From the NCBI GenBank assembly GCA_012521105.1, contig JAAYNA010000084.1:92406-156405 (forward strand): a stretch of DNA of 64,000 nt, in the 5' to 3' direction. The notes below the pieces were generated by a model that did no database searches, was not told the DNA's origin, and worked only from the letters and a program-made list of their open reading frames with translations. The stretch is from Clostridiaceae bacterium (GTDB lineage: Bacteria > Bacillota > Clostridia > DSM-8532). Both the position numbers and the translations under genes were made by a program. Within the stretch, counting starts at the first letter, position 1; each line of letters opens with the position of its first letter. Below are positions 9,368 through 17,655 of the stretch, in pieces.

Positions 9368-10879
9368 ATGGAAAGTTTACATGACTTTACAACAACATAT
9401 GCGGGTTTTAATGGTAAAAGCTATTTATCATTTTCAATTCCTGCCCAGGAAGAGCTTGTAGAGTATCAAATTGAGATGCTGACAAAAAACAGAATTGATT
9501 TTTTGCTGCCGTTGTCTGTTCAAAGACTGAACAATGATTGGAAGCTGTCATACGAAATTACATCGAAAATACCATTAGGAAAAGTGCTGGAAAGAAAAAG
9601 CTTGAAATACGAAGAATTTGAGTATCTTATAAAACAAGTAGGAAAAATTACGATGAAATTAAAGGATTATCTCCTTGATATTTCTTCGGTTATTTTTGAC
9701 AAAGCATATATTTATTGTGATCCTGGCGATTTATCGTTATATTTCATGTATTTCCCCATAAAGACAGAAAGATTACATTCAGATACAATGAAAGACTTTC
9801 TTCAGAAGCTGATATTTGAAGATATCAGATTGCTTGATGATTCATCCGGAAGCCTTTTAAAAAGGTTATTGGATGTTCTGAAGTCTGAAACATTCATCCC
9901 CGAACAGCTTTTGAAGTGTATAAACTCTAAACAGCCTGAAAAACAGAACCATACATACCGGTCTATTGATGAAAGTGATAGCAGCAGTAATGTTGTCAGT
10001 TCCAGGCAATCTGCAGGGGAGCAGAAGTACCCTATTCCAAAAATAAACTACCGTGAAAGTATTATCAAGAAGCATGAGAAAAATGATCAAACTTCCAATC
10101 TGAAATATCCGTTAAAATCTTATATAGTTGCAGGTACGGTTAATATATTTCTAATTGGCATATTATTTTACGTTTTATTTTCAAAAAGCGGTTCAAATAG
10201 AACCAGCACATTGCTGGGGTTAGCTCTTATTGGTTCTGCAATTAATTATTTTCTTGTTACAAGATTATTTTCAGAGGATAAAAGAACAACCGATAAAGAG
10301 GAAATCAGTAAACCGGCTGAAGGTTCGGCTTTTAAACGTTTTGCTAATGAAGCTGTTGAGGAAGACATTATTCTTCCCAAAAGGAGACCTGTGTGTATCG
10401 AAAGGAAGGATACAGAAAACAGAGCTTTCAGAGACGGTTACGAATACCAAAATAAAGAAACAGAGCCTATTGAACCGGTATTACCATCTGATAGCACACC
10501 AGAAGATTTTAGCGAAGGCAGCAAAAGGCTTTACAATGCTCCGGTTATTCAGGACAAGACAGTTATTCTGGGGTTTGCTGCAGGAAACATGCCATATCTT
10601 CAAAGCCACTCGCATCCGAACGAAAAAATAAATATTGCGAAAGATTCAATGCTGTTAGGAAGGCTTTCGGATAGTGTGGATTATGCAATACAAAACAAAG
10701 CAGTAGGAAAAATTCATGCAGAAATAGTAAAAAGGGAAGACAGCTATTATATAATCGATTTGAATTCGGTAAACGGTACATATGTTAATAACGAAAGAAT
10801 TACCTGCAGTACCGAGGTTAAATTGAAAAACGGTGATATCATTACAATGGCCAATGAGTCATATACATTTATTCTTTAA
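9368..10879 (+). CDS. DUF6382 and FHA domain membrane protein
   Basis: A protein of about 503 residues. ATG 9368 has AAAGGTGA upstream and fits better than the track start at 9320, which lies inside the peptidase gene. The N-terminal 190 residues match the DUF6382 type found next to FHA domains in Firmicutes; a linker follows, then two membrane helices near residues 252-296, a charged linker, and a C-terminal FHA domain (LLGRLSD, KIHAEIVKRE, NSVNGTYVNNERI), the phosphothreonine-binding fold. Ser/Thr-kinase signalling could therefore act on the Tad system, but no kinase is encoded here. It ends the cluster. Confidence 0.78.
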   Translation: MESLHDFTTTYAGFNGKSYLSFSIPAQEELVEYQIEMLTKNRIDFLLPLSVQRLNNDWKLSYEITSKIPLGKVLERKSLKYEEFEYLIKQVGKITMKLKDYLLDISSVIFDKAYIYCDPGDLSLYFMYFPIKTERLHSDTMKDFLQKLIFEDIRLLDDSSGSLLKRLLDVLKSETFIPEQLLKCINSKQPEKQNHTYRSIDESDSSSNVVSSRQSAGEQKYPIPKINYRESIIKKHEKNDQTSNLKYPLKSYIVAGTVNIFLIGILFYVLFSKSGSNRTSTLLGLALIGSAINYFLVTRLFSEDKRTTDKEEISKPAEGSAFKRFANEAVEEDIILPKRRPVCIERKDTENRAFRDGYEYQNKETEPIEPVLPSDSTPEDFSEGSKRLYNAPVIQDKTVILGFAAGNMPYLQSHSHPNEKINIAKDSMLLGRLSDSVDYAIQNKAVGKIHAEIVKREDSYYIIDLNSVNGTYVNNERITCSTEVKLKNGDIITMANESYTFIL

Positions 10880-10951
10880 TAAACTGCTTCAAATCTGTTA
10901 TCCCTGCACTTTAGCTTTCCTTCTTTTCTTTTTTTATAGTATAATTGAAGT

Positions 10952-10978
10952 CAATCGATATTTTATAGATATCGATTG
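10952..10978. promoter_or_regulatory. Perfect 10-bp inverted repeat upstream of the YibE/F gene (candidate operator)
   Basis: CAATCGATAT, 7-nt spacer, ATATCGATTG: a perfect 10-bp palindrome. It starts 7 bp after a TATAAT-like hexamer at 10940-10945 and lies 30 bp before the ATG. It has too few GC pairs and no tight U-run for a good terminator, so a repressor operator overlapping the transcription start is more likely. No -35 box is evident. Confidence 0.45.
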
Positions 10979-11008
10979 TTTTATTTACTTACTGCTTGGG
11001 GGTATTCG

Positions 11009-12112
11009 ATGAAAAAATTTCTGACAGTGTTACTGCTGTTCCTGCTTTTACCTGTCGGGTTTTCCATGGCAGCGACAGATGTGGCCTATTCGGTACGTGC
11101 GAAGGTTGTTGAATTGTTAGAACATACCGGAAATGAAGTTAATGAACTGGCAGACAGTTATTATTTTGAAAGTCAGTTTGTGAAGGTTAGAATACTGGAA
11201 GGTGAGCATAAGGGGAAAAAAGTGATGGCAGAACACAGTACCACTGCTTACTTTACCGATTATGAAACCTACAGGCTGAAAAAGGGTGACCGTGTTTTTA
11301 TTACATATAATATTGATGATTATGGAGAACCGGTGGATATTTATGTTACCGATCTGGTAAGGGAGAATTACCTGTTACTCATAACGGCCTTGTTTGTATT
11401 TCTTATTTTGATATTAGGCAGGGGTCAGGGGGTAAAAACTATTATTACGCTTTTTATAACGGTATTTATTGTTATAAAGATATTAATACCATTGATTCTA
11501 AAAGGCTTTCCGCCTTTGCTGACTTCGGTCGTATTGTGCAGTATCGTTATTTTAATAAGCTTTCTTATAATTACCGGCTGGAATAAGAAAACTCATGCTG
11601 CAGCAATAGGAACTGTTTCGGGAGTTGTAATTGCCGGTGCATTAGCTTTAATTATAGGTTCTTCTGCAAGGCTTACCGGGCTGGCACAGGAAGAAACACT
11701 GATGCTGATAAATATTCCCCAGGAAGTTAGGTTTAATTATCAGGGGCTTTTATTCTCAGGGATCATTATAGGTTCAATGGGTGCAGTAATGGATGTAGGT
11801 ATGTCCATTGCATCTGCATTATATGAGATAAAAAATGCCAACCCTGATGTTACTTTTTCCCAGCTGGTCCGATCGGGATTGAATGTTGGCAGGGATGTCA
11901 TGGGAACAATGTCTAATACACTGATTCTTGCTTATGCAGGTGGTGCACTGAATTTAATACTGCTTTTTACAGCATATGATATTCCCTTTGGGCAAATTAT
12001 TAACGGAGACTATATGGCTTCGGAGATTGTTCGTGCGCTGGCAGGCAGCATTGGTTTGATTATTACCATTCCCTGTACAACGCTTATCGCAGCTAAACTA
12101 TACACTAAATAG
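11009..12112 (+). CDS. YibE/F family polytopic membrane protein
   Basis: A protein of about 367 residues. ATG 11009 with GGGGGT upstream is preferred over the track start, which lies in the palindrome. It has a signal peptide (KKFLTVLLLFLLLPVGFSMA), an extracytoplasmic beta-rich domain of about 100 residues, and seven or so C-terminal membrane helices ending LIITIPCTTLIAAKLY. The glycine/serine-rich central motifs, such as SGIIIGSMGAVMDVGMSIASA, are characteristic of the YibE/F family. Its biochemical function is not established. It is transcribed as a single gene and separated from uppS by a promoter-like region. Confidence 0.82.
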   Translation: MKKFLTVLLLFLLLPVGFSMAATDVAYSVRAKVVELLEHTGNEVNELADSYYFESQFVKVRILEGEHKGKKVMAEHSTTAYFTDYETYRLKKGDRVFITYNIDDYGEPVDIYVTDLVRENYLLLITALFVFLILILGRGQGVKTIITLFITVFIVIKILIPLILKGFPPLLTSVVLCSIVILISFLIITGWNKKTHAAAIGTVSGVVIAGALALIIGSSARLTGLAQEETLMLINIPQEVRFNYQGLLFSGIIIGSMGAVMDVGMSIASALYEIKNANPDVTFSQLVRSGLNVGRDVMGTMSNTLILAYAGGALNLILLFTAYDIPFGQIINGDYMASEIVRALAGSIGLIITIPCTTLIAAKLYTK

Positions 12113-12142
12113 ACCACTTTTTCTTTTTCTGATATACTGGTA

Positions 12143-12171
12143 TTGATTTTTTTTAAATAGCAATTTATTAT
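12143..12171 (+). promoter_or_regulatory. Candidate sigma-A promoter for uppS operon
   Basis: TTGATT at 12143-12148 and TATTAT at 12166-12171 with a 17-bp spacer, 28 bp before the uppS ATG. It is a reasonable match in an AT-rich region and would serve the five envelope/isoprenoid genes downstream. Confidence 0.45.
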
Positions 12172-12199
12172 TTAATAAAAGATGTAACAGGGGAATATT

Positions 12200-12940
12200 A
12201 TGGCGTTGTTTAAAAGACATAAAACTATAGATTTAATAAAAATACCTGAGCATGTAGCAATAATTGTTGATGGAAACGGAAGATGGGCAGAAAAACGCGG
12301 GTTGCCAAGAAGTGCAGGTCACCGTGAAGGAGCCAAAACTGTAAAAAAAACCATTGAACTGGCGTATGATCTAGGTATTCGCTACCTTACTTTCTTTGCT
12401 TTTTCAAGTGAAAACTGGTCCAGGCCCAAAGAAGAAGTGGATGAGCTGATGAAGCTATACCTTGATTATTTAAAAAGTGCAGAGAATGAAAACAGCGACA
12501 GAAATGTCAGGGTGAAGATAATTGGAAGCAGACAAGGCTTAACCCGGGAGCTGATCGACCAGATCGATAAGATAGAAAAAAACACTATTAACAATGATAA
12601 AATGACATTAATAATTGCACTGAATTACGGTGGCCGCCAGGATATACTTCAGGCAGTAAAAAAAATAGTAGATGATGTAGAGGCCGGCGTGCTTGATAAA
12701 GACAGTATTACAGAGGATGAAGTCAGGAAAAGATTGTACACAGAAGACATACCCGATCCTGATCTGTTGATACGGACAAGTGGTGAAATGAGAATCAGCA
12801 ATTTTCTTATCTGGCAGTGCTCATATACCGAGTTCTATTTTTCTGAAGTTCTTTGGCCGGATTTCAAGGGAAAACATTTTGAAGAAGCAATCCTTGAGTA
12901 CCAGAGAAGAAACAGACGTTTTGGAAGCCTGGGTAAATAA
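12200..12940 (+). CDS. uppS: Isoprenyl transferase (undecaprenyl diphosphate synthase)
   Basis: Cytosolic cis-prenyltransferase that extends farnesyl diphosphate with isopentenyl diphosphate to the C55 carrier lipid of cell-wall synthesis. Family signature HVAIIVDGNGRWAEKRGLPR with the catalytic Asp and the conserved GNGRWA sits near residues 18-37, followed by GHREGA, TFFAFSSENWSRP, and the C-terminal DLLIRTSGEMRISNFLIWQ and Glu-containing YTEFYFSEVLWP. Length 246 is normal. Start ATG 12200 has AGGGGAA upstream. cdsA, dxr, rseP and ispG follow, the common Firmicute order, placing carrier-lipid, phospholipid and isoprenoid precursor synthesis together. Confidence 0.96.
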   Translation: MALFKRHKTIDLIKIPEHVAIIVDGNGRWAEKRGLPRSAGHREGAKTVKKTIELAYDLGIRYLTFFAFSSENWSRPKEEVDELMKLYLDYLKSAENENSDRNVRVKIIGSRQGLTRELIDQIDKIEKNTINNDKMTLIIALNYGGRQDILQAVKKIVDDVEAGVLDKDSITEDEVRKRLYTEDIPDPDLLIRTSGEMRISNFLIWQCSYTEFYFSEVLWPDFKGKHFEEAILEYQRRNRRFGSLGK

Positions 12941-12995
12941 TGCAGTCTGTTCTTTAATTTTCTGTGTAATCCTTTAAGAAAGCGGCGGTGATTTT

Positions 12996-13856
12996 TTGAA
13001 AACAAGAATTATAAGTGGTATAGTTGCATCTGTTATTCTTTTTATTATAATGCAACTACCACCATTTATTGTGGGCGTAGCTGTTTTTGCAGTCTCTTTG
13101 GTTGCCCTTTATGAATTTTATCAGAGTGTCAGAAAGGTAAATTTTAATCCCATAAGGTTTATAGGTTTTTCTACATGTACTATTTTCTTTATGTATTTAA
13201 TTGGCAGTGCTTTTGTTAGTGATTTGAAAAGTATCTTCTTAAAGGATTTATACCGGACGGTTTTCCAGCAGGACATTATATATCTGATTACTTACCTGGT
13301 AACCATTTGGCTGCTGCTTCAACTTGTTTTCAGACCTAAACGTTTTACATTAAAAGATGTAGCTGTTACACTTCTGGGAATGGCTTATATCCCCTTTCTG
13401 TTATCCTTTGCTTTTATGGTTAGACTAATGGATAATGGGTATGAATTATCCTGGCTTATAATAGTAGGAACCTTCAGCACAGATATTTTTGCATATTTTA
13501 TAGGAAAATTCTTTGGAAAGAAGAAGCTGCTACCAGAAATAAGCCCTAATAAAACTATTGCCGGCAGTATAGGAGGAATTATGGGCAGCATTGTATGTAC
13601 AACTCTTTATGGAATATTATACATAAACAGTTTTTCAGGGCTCTACCTTAATGTTTTGCATTATCTGATATTAGGTATTTTGTGCGGGATAATATCACAG
13701 CTGGGCGACTGGGCAGCTTCAGCAATAAAAAGAAATGTGGGTATTAAAGATTTTGGGCATATCATGCCCGGACATGGAGGTCTTCTTGACAGAATAGACA
13801 GCTTGATTTTTGTTGCCCCCACAGTATATTTTTATATTAAGTTTGTTATATTTTGA
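12996..13856 (+). CDS. cdsA: Phosphatidate cytidylyltransferase
   Basis: Integral-membrane enzyme making CDP-diacylglycerol from phosphatidate and CTP. Eight or so hydrophobic segments precede the C-terminal CDS signature (SQLGDWAASAIKR ... KDFGHIMPGHGGLLDRIDS), whose Asp residues bind metal and CTP. Length 286 is typical. The start is TTG, placed 4 nt after GGCGGTGA. It lies between uppS and dxr as in Bacillus and Clostridium. Confidence 0.95.
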   Translation: MKTRIISGIVASVILFIIMQLPPFIVGVAVFAVSLVALYEFYQSVRKVNFNPIRFIGFSTCTIFFMYLIGSAFVSDLKSIFLKDLYRTVFQQDIIYLITYLVTIWLLLQLVFRPKRFTLKDVAVTLLGMAYIPFLLSFAFMVRLMDNGYELSWLIIVGTFSTDIFAYFIGKFFGKKKLLPEISPNKTIAGSIGGIMGSIVCTTLYGILYINSFSGLYLNVLHYLILGILCGIISQLGDWAASAIKRNVGIKDFGHIMPGHGGLLDRIDSLIFVAPTVYFYIKFVIF

Positions 13857-13873
13857 ATTTTGGAGTTTTGCAT

Positions 13874-15067
13874 ATGACGAAGAATTTGGTTGTATTAGGT
13901 TCAACTGGCTCAATAGGAACACAGGCTCTTGAAGTATGTGACAATATTAATATTCGGGTTTTGGGTCTTTCTGCTGCTGAAAATATAGATAAACTTGAAA
14001 TTCAGGCAAGAAAACATAAACCGTCCATTGTATCGGTATTGAATGCTGAACGTGGAAAAGAGCTTAAAACCCGGCTGAAAGATACCAATATAAAAGTTGT
14101 TTGGGGCATTGAAGGGATGATTGAACTTGTTACTATTCCCGATGCCGATACCGTTCTTACCTCAGTTGTGGGGATTGCAGGTCTTGTTCCTACAATTAAG
14201 GCCATTGAGGCAGGTAAAAATATTGCCCTTGCAAACAAGGAAACTCTTGTTACTGCAGGAAGACTGGTAATGGAGGCTGCTAAAAAGAACAATATTAGTA
14301 TATTACCCGTTGACAGTGAACACATGGCAATTTTCCAATGTTTGTCGGGTAACAGAATTGAAGACGTTGAAAAACTGATTTTAACTGCATCGGGTGGGCC
14401 ATTCCGCGGCTATACCATGGAACAACTTAATGATGTTACTGTAGAGCAGGCGTTAAACCATCCAAACTGGTCAATGGGAAAAAAGATAACAGTAGATTCT
14501 GCAACAATGATGAACAAGGGGCTTGAGGTTTTGGAAGCCCGCTGGCTGTTTGACATGGATTTATCTAAAATTGAAGTTTTGGTTCATCCGCAAAGTATTA
14601 TCCATTCAATGGTGTCTTTCAATGATGGTTCGATAATAGCACAACTGGGGGCTTCAGATATGAGAATTCCTATTCAGTTAGCCCTGACATGGCCTGAGCG
14701 TTGCGTTAATAATTTTGGAAGGGTGGATTTCAGTGAGATAAGCTCGCTTACTTTTGAAAAACCCGATTTAAGGGTATTTAAATGTCTTGATTTTGCAATC
14801 CAGGCAGCAAATATTGGGGGGAGTATGCCTGTTGTGTTAAATGCAGCAAATGAAGTTGCGGTTTCATTGTTTTTAAATCATAAAATTTCTTTCAGAACTA
14901 TTATGGATTTGATTGAACTTGTTATGGAAAATCATAAGGTGCATATTAAACCTTCCCTTAATGATATAATAGAAATAGATTGTTCAGTACGCGAAGAAAC
15001 CTTGAATATATACGAAAAAGAGTATAGCAAAATGAAGAAAGTTTTTAGTTTAACTCAAGCAGAATAG
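13874..15067 (+). CDS. dxr: 1-deoxy-D-xylulose 5-phosphate reductoisomerase
   Basis: Second enzyme of the MEP isoprenoid pathway: NADPH-dependent conversion of DXP to 2-C-methyl-D-erythritol 4-phosphate. The N-terminal LVVLGSTGSIGTQALEV is the NADPH-binding loop; ALANKETLVTAG, PVDSEHMAIFQCL, LTASGGPFRG, NHPNWSMGKKITVDSATMMNKGLE and VHPQSIIHSMV are the active-site signatures. I start at ATG 13874 with TTGGAG upstream rather than TTG 13853, giving 397 residues. ispG, another MEP enzyme, follows rseP. Confidence 0.96.
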   Translation: MTKNLVVLGSTGSIGTQALEVCDNINIRVLGLSAAENIDKLEIQARKHKPSIVSVLNAERGKELKTRLKDTNIKVVWGIEGMIELVTIPDADTVLTSVVGIAGLVPTIKAIEAGKNIALANKETLVTAGRLVMEAAKKNNISILPVDSEHMAIFQCLSGNRIEDVEKLILTASGGPFRGYTMEQLNDVTVEQALNHPNWSMGKKITVDSATMMNKGLEVLEARWLFDMDLSKIEVLVHPQSIIHSMVSFNDGSIIAQLGASDMRIPIQLALTWPERCVNNFGRVDFSEISSLTFEKPDLRVFKCLDFAIQAANIGGSMPVVLNAANEVAVSLFLNHKISFRTIMDLIELVMENHKVHIKPSLNDIIEIDCSVREETLNIYEKEYSKMKKVFSLTQAE

Positions 15068-15112
15068 TTTTATGGAAAGAGAAAAAATATTTCTTAGAAG
15101 GCAGGTACAGAT

Positions 15113-16405
15113 ATGAATATTCTGATGGCATTTATTTCATTAAGCTTTATAATACTTATACATGAGTTAGGACATTTTATGGCAGCCCGCTGGGTTGGCA
15201 TGAAAGTTTTGGAGTTCTCAATTTTTATGGGTCCTAAGCTTTTTTCATGGGGAAAAGGAGAAACAAAGTATTCCATACGTGCAATACCGATTGGTGGGTT
15301 TGTTAAACTGGAAGGCGAAGAAGAAGCCTCGGAAGACGAACGTGCATTCAACAATAAATCGGCGGGAAGAAGGGCGTTAGTTGTTGTAGCAGGCGCCGCA
15401 ATGAACATTATTATAGCAATTCTGATAATAACTGTAATTTCTTTCTCTTTTGGTTTCAGTACCAGTACTGTAGCTCAGTTAAGCGGAGATTCGGCTTTAA
15501 AAGAGGCTGGTATAATGCCGGGTGATAAGATTGTATCCTACGACGGGAAGCATGTTTTCCATCCAAGTGACCTTTCGATGTTTTTGTATGTGTCGGAAGG
15601 AGAGCCGGTTGAAGTTGCGTACCGCCGTGAAGGTGTTAAAGGGGTACAGCGTACAACAGTTACTCCAAAGGAAATACCCCCGGTTTATTTGATTGGAATA
15701 ACTGTTGGCACTACCGATGGTAAGGCAAACAACGTGGTAGGGTCGGTGCAAAATGGCTCTCCGGCGGGTATGGCTGGGCTTATTCCGGGAGATATTATTA
15801 TAAAAGTTGATGAAGTGCCGGTAACAGAAAGAGATGACCTTTTAAATTATCTTCAGCAAACAAAGGGTAAGCCAGTGCATATTACTGTTAACAGGAATGG
15901 GGATATTATTACTTTTCACGATGTAGTGCCAGAGGCAAGCGAGACATATTATGACCTGGGTGCACAATTTGAATATAAGAAGGGCAATTTCATAAGTTCA
16001 CTGGCAAGCAGTATAAATTATTCGATATCTACAATAAGAAGTGTTTTATATTCCATTACATGGCTGATTTCAGGAAAAGCCAGCTTTAAAGATGTATCAG
16101 GACCGGTAGGTATTGTTTCATATATAGGCGATGTTGTTGAAATGGGAAGGGGATTTTCAGAGAAGTTGCTATACCTTCTTCAGATAACTGCATTTTTAAG
16201 CCTGAATCTTGGAGTCATGAATTTAATTCCGTTTCCTGCACTTGATGGTGCTAAATTGTTATTTATTATTATAGAAAAAATCCGCAGAAAGCCTATTGAT
16301 CCCGAAAAAGAAGCATGGATTTCAATGGTGGGGTTCTTTATATTGATAGCGTTTATGATTGCTACGTTGTTTAATGATATTCCAAAACTTATCAGGGGCT
16401 TTTAA
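15113..16405 (+). CDS. rseP: RIP metalloprotease RseP (site-2 protease)
   Basis: Intramembrane zinc protease that cleaves transmembrane anti-sigma factors or signal peptides. The HELGH zinc site is at residues 17-21 in the first helix; a central PDZ domain covers about 125-290 (QNGSPAGMAGLIPGDIII); the third zinc ligand region reads NLIPFPALDGAKL near residue 370, and a last helix ends the protein. Length 430 is normal. Its stop abuts the ispG ATG (TAAATG), so the two are co-transcribed. Confidence 0.94.
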   Translation: MNILMAFISLSFIILIHELGHFMAARWVGMKVLEFSIFMGPKLFSWGKGETKYSIRAIPIGGFVKLEGEEEASEDERAFNNKSAGRRALVVVAGAAMNIIIAILIITVISFSFGFSTSTVAQLSGDSALKEAGIMPGDKIVSYDGKHVFHPSDLSMFLYVSEGEPVEVAYRREGVKGVQRTTVTPKEIPPVYLIGITVGTTDGKANNVVGSVQNGSPAGMAGLIPGDIIIKVDEVPVTERDDLLNYLQQTKGKPVHITVNRNGDIITFHDVVPEASETYYDLGAQFEYKKGNFISSLASSINYSISTIRSVLYSITWLISGKASFKDVSGPVGIVSYIGDVVEMGRGFSEKLLYLLQITAFLSLNLGVMNLIPFPALDGAKLLFIIIEKIRRKPIDPEKEAWISMVGFFILIAFMIATLFNDIPKLIRGF

Positions 16406-17467
16406 ATGAGTAAGTTAATATTTAGAAAAATTACCAGAAAAATACGTGTAGGAAATGTTTACATTGGCGGTGATGCCCCCATTACCGTTCAGTCGATGAC
16501 GAACACAAAAACATCTGATGTAAGGGCTACTGTCGAACAGATTAAAAAACTTGAAGAAGCAGGTTGTGATATTGTCCGGTTCGCAATACCAGATATGCAG
16601 TCTGCCCTGGCAATAGAAGAAATAAAAAGGAAAATTTCTGTTCCTGTCGTTGCAGATATTCACTTCGATTATCGTCTAGCAATAACAGCAATGGAAAAAG
16701 GTGCTGATAAAGTAAGAATTAACCCGGGAAATATTGGGTCGGAAGACAGGGTAAAAAGTGTGATAAGCTGTGCAAAAGAGCGCAGGATACCTATTCGCAT
16801 AGGTGTAAACTCAGGTTCTTTGGATAAAGAACTTCTGGACAAATATAGCGGAGTTACACCGGAAGCCCTTGTAGAGAGCGCTTTGAAGCATGTTTCCATT
16901 CTGGAAAGGTTGAATTTTTATGATATTGTTATATCCCTAAAGGCTACAAATGTGCCTTTAACTATAGCTGCCTATAAGTTAATGTCCGAAAAGGTATCTT
17001 ATCCACTTCATATTGGTGTTACAGAAGCTGGGACTGTATATAACGGAACCATCAAATCAGCAGTTGGAATAGGCGCTTTGCTGGCAAACGGAATAGGCGA
17101 TACGTTACGCGTATCGTTAACAGGAGATCCTGCAGAAGAAATAAAAGCAGGTAAAGCAATATTAAAATCCCTTGGTTTATACAACCGTGGGGCAGAACTA
17201 ATTTCCTGTCCAACCTGTGGCCGTACAAAAATAAACCTGATAGCAATTGCAGAGCAGGTTGAAAAGGCACTGGAAAACGTAGAAAAGCCTATAAAAGTGG
17301 CTGTGATGGGTTGTGCGGTAAACGGGCCTGGCGAAGCAAGGGAAGCAGATATCGGAATAGCTGGGGGAGATGGTTGTGCACTTCTTTTTAAAAAGGGAAA
17401 AATCTTGAGAAAAATCCCCGAAGACAGAATTATTGAAGAATTAATGAACGAAATAGAAAAGTTTTGA
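16406..17467 (+). CDS. ispG: 4-hydroxy-3-methylbut-2-enyl diphosphate synthase (flavodoxin/ferredoxin)
   Basis: [4Fe-4S] enzyme converting MEcPP to HMBPP in the MEP pathway. The TIM-barrel start TVQSMTNTKTSDV, the middle RIGVNSGSL, and the C-terminal cluster-binding cysteines in ELISCPTCGRT and VMGCAVNGPGEA are diagnostic. Length 353 is the short bacterial form. It is translationally adjacent to rseP and ends 2 bp before the CIRCE element of htpG, so the operon closes here. Confidence 0.96.
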   Translation: MSKLIFRKITRKIRVGNVYIGGDAPITVQSMTNTKTSDVRATVEQIKKLEEAGCDIVRFAIPDMQSALAIEEIKRKISVPVVADIHFDYRLAITAMEKGADKVRINPGNIGSEDRVKSVISCAKERRIPIRIGVNSGSLDKELLDKYSGVTPEALVESALKHVSILERLNFYDIVISLKATNVPLTIAAYKLMSEKVSYPLHIGVTEAGTVYNGTIKSAVGIGALLANGIGDTLRVSLTGDPAEEIKAGKAILKSLGLYNRGAELISCPTCGRTKINLIAIAEQVEKALENVEKPIKVAVMGCAVNGPGEAREADIGIAGGDGCALLFKKGKILRKIPEDRIIEELMNEIEKF

Positions 17468-17469
17468 TT

Positions 17470-17496
17470 TTAGCACTCTCTTATCGAGAGTGCTAA
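17470..17496. promoter_or_regulatory. CIRCE element (HrcA operator)
   Basis: TTAGCACTC-N9-GAGTGCTAA, an exact match to the CIRCE consensus bound by the heat-shock repressor HrcA. It starts 2 bp after the ispG stop and ends 7 bp before the htpG -35 hexamer. CIRCE usually precedes groES/groEL and hrcA-dnaK; in front of htpG it is less common. Confidence 0.95.
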
Positions 17497-17503
17497 AAAA
17501 GTA

Positions 17504-17532
17504 TTGACATTAGAAAGTTATATGTCTATGAT
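17504..17532 (+). promoter_or_regulatory. Sigma-A promoter of htpG
   Basis: TTGACA at 17504-17509 and TATGAT at 17527-17532 with a 17-bp spacer. Predicted start near 17540, giving a leader of about 115 nt before the htpG ATG. The CIRCE operator lies immediately upstream of the -35. Confidence 0.8.
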
Positions 17533-17655
17533 ATTGATAGTATGACCGATGGCATTTTAAGGTTATGCCATTATTAGTTCTTCGTGCTCAGCAATAAGTA
17601 ATCTTGTTGCTTTTTTAATACAACTTTCAGTAAAAATAAAACAGGAGGTTATTGT

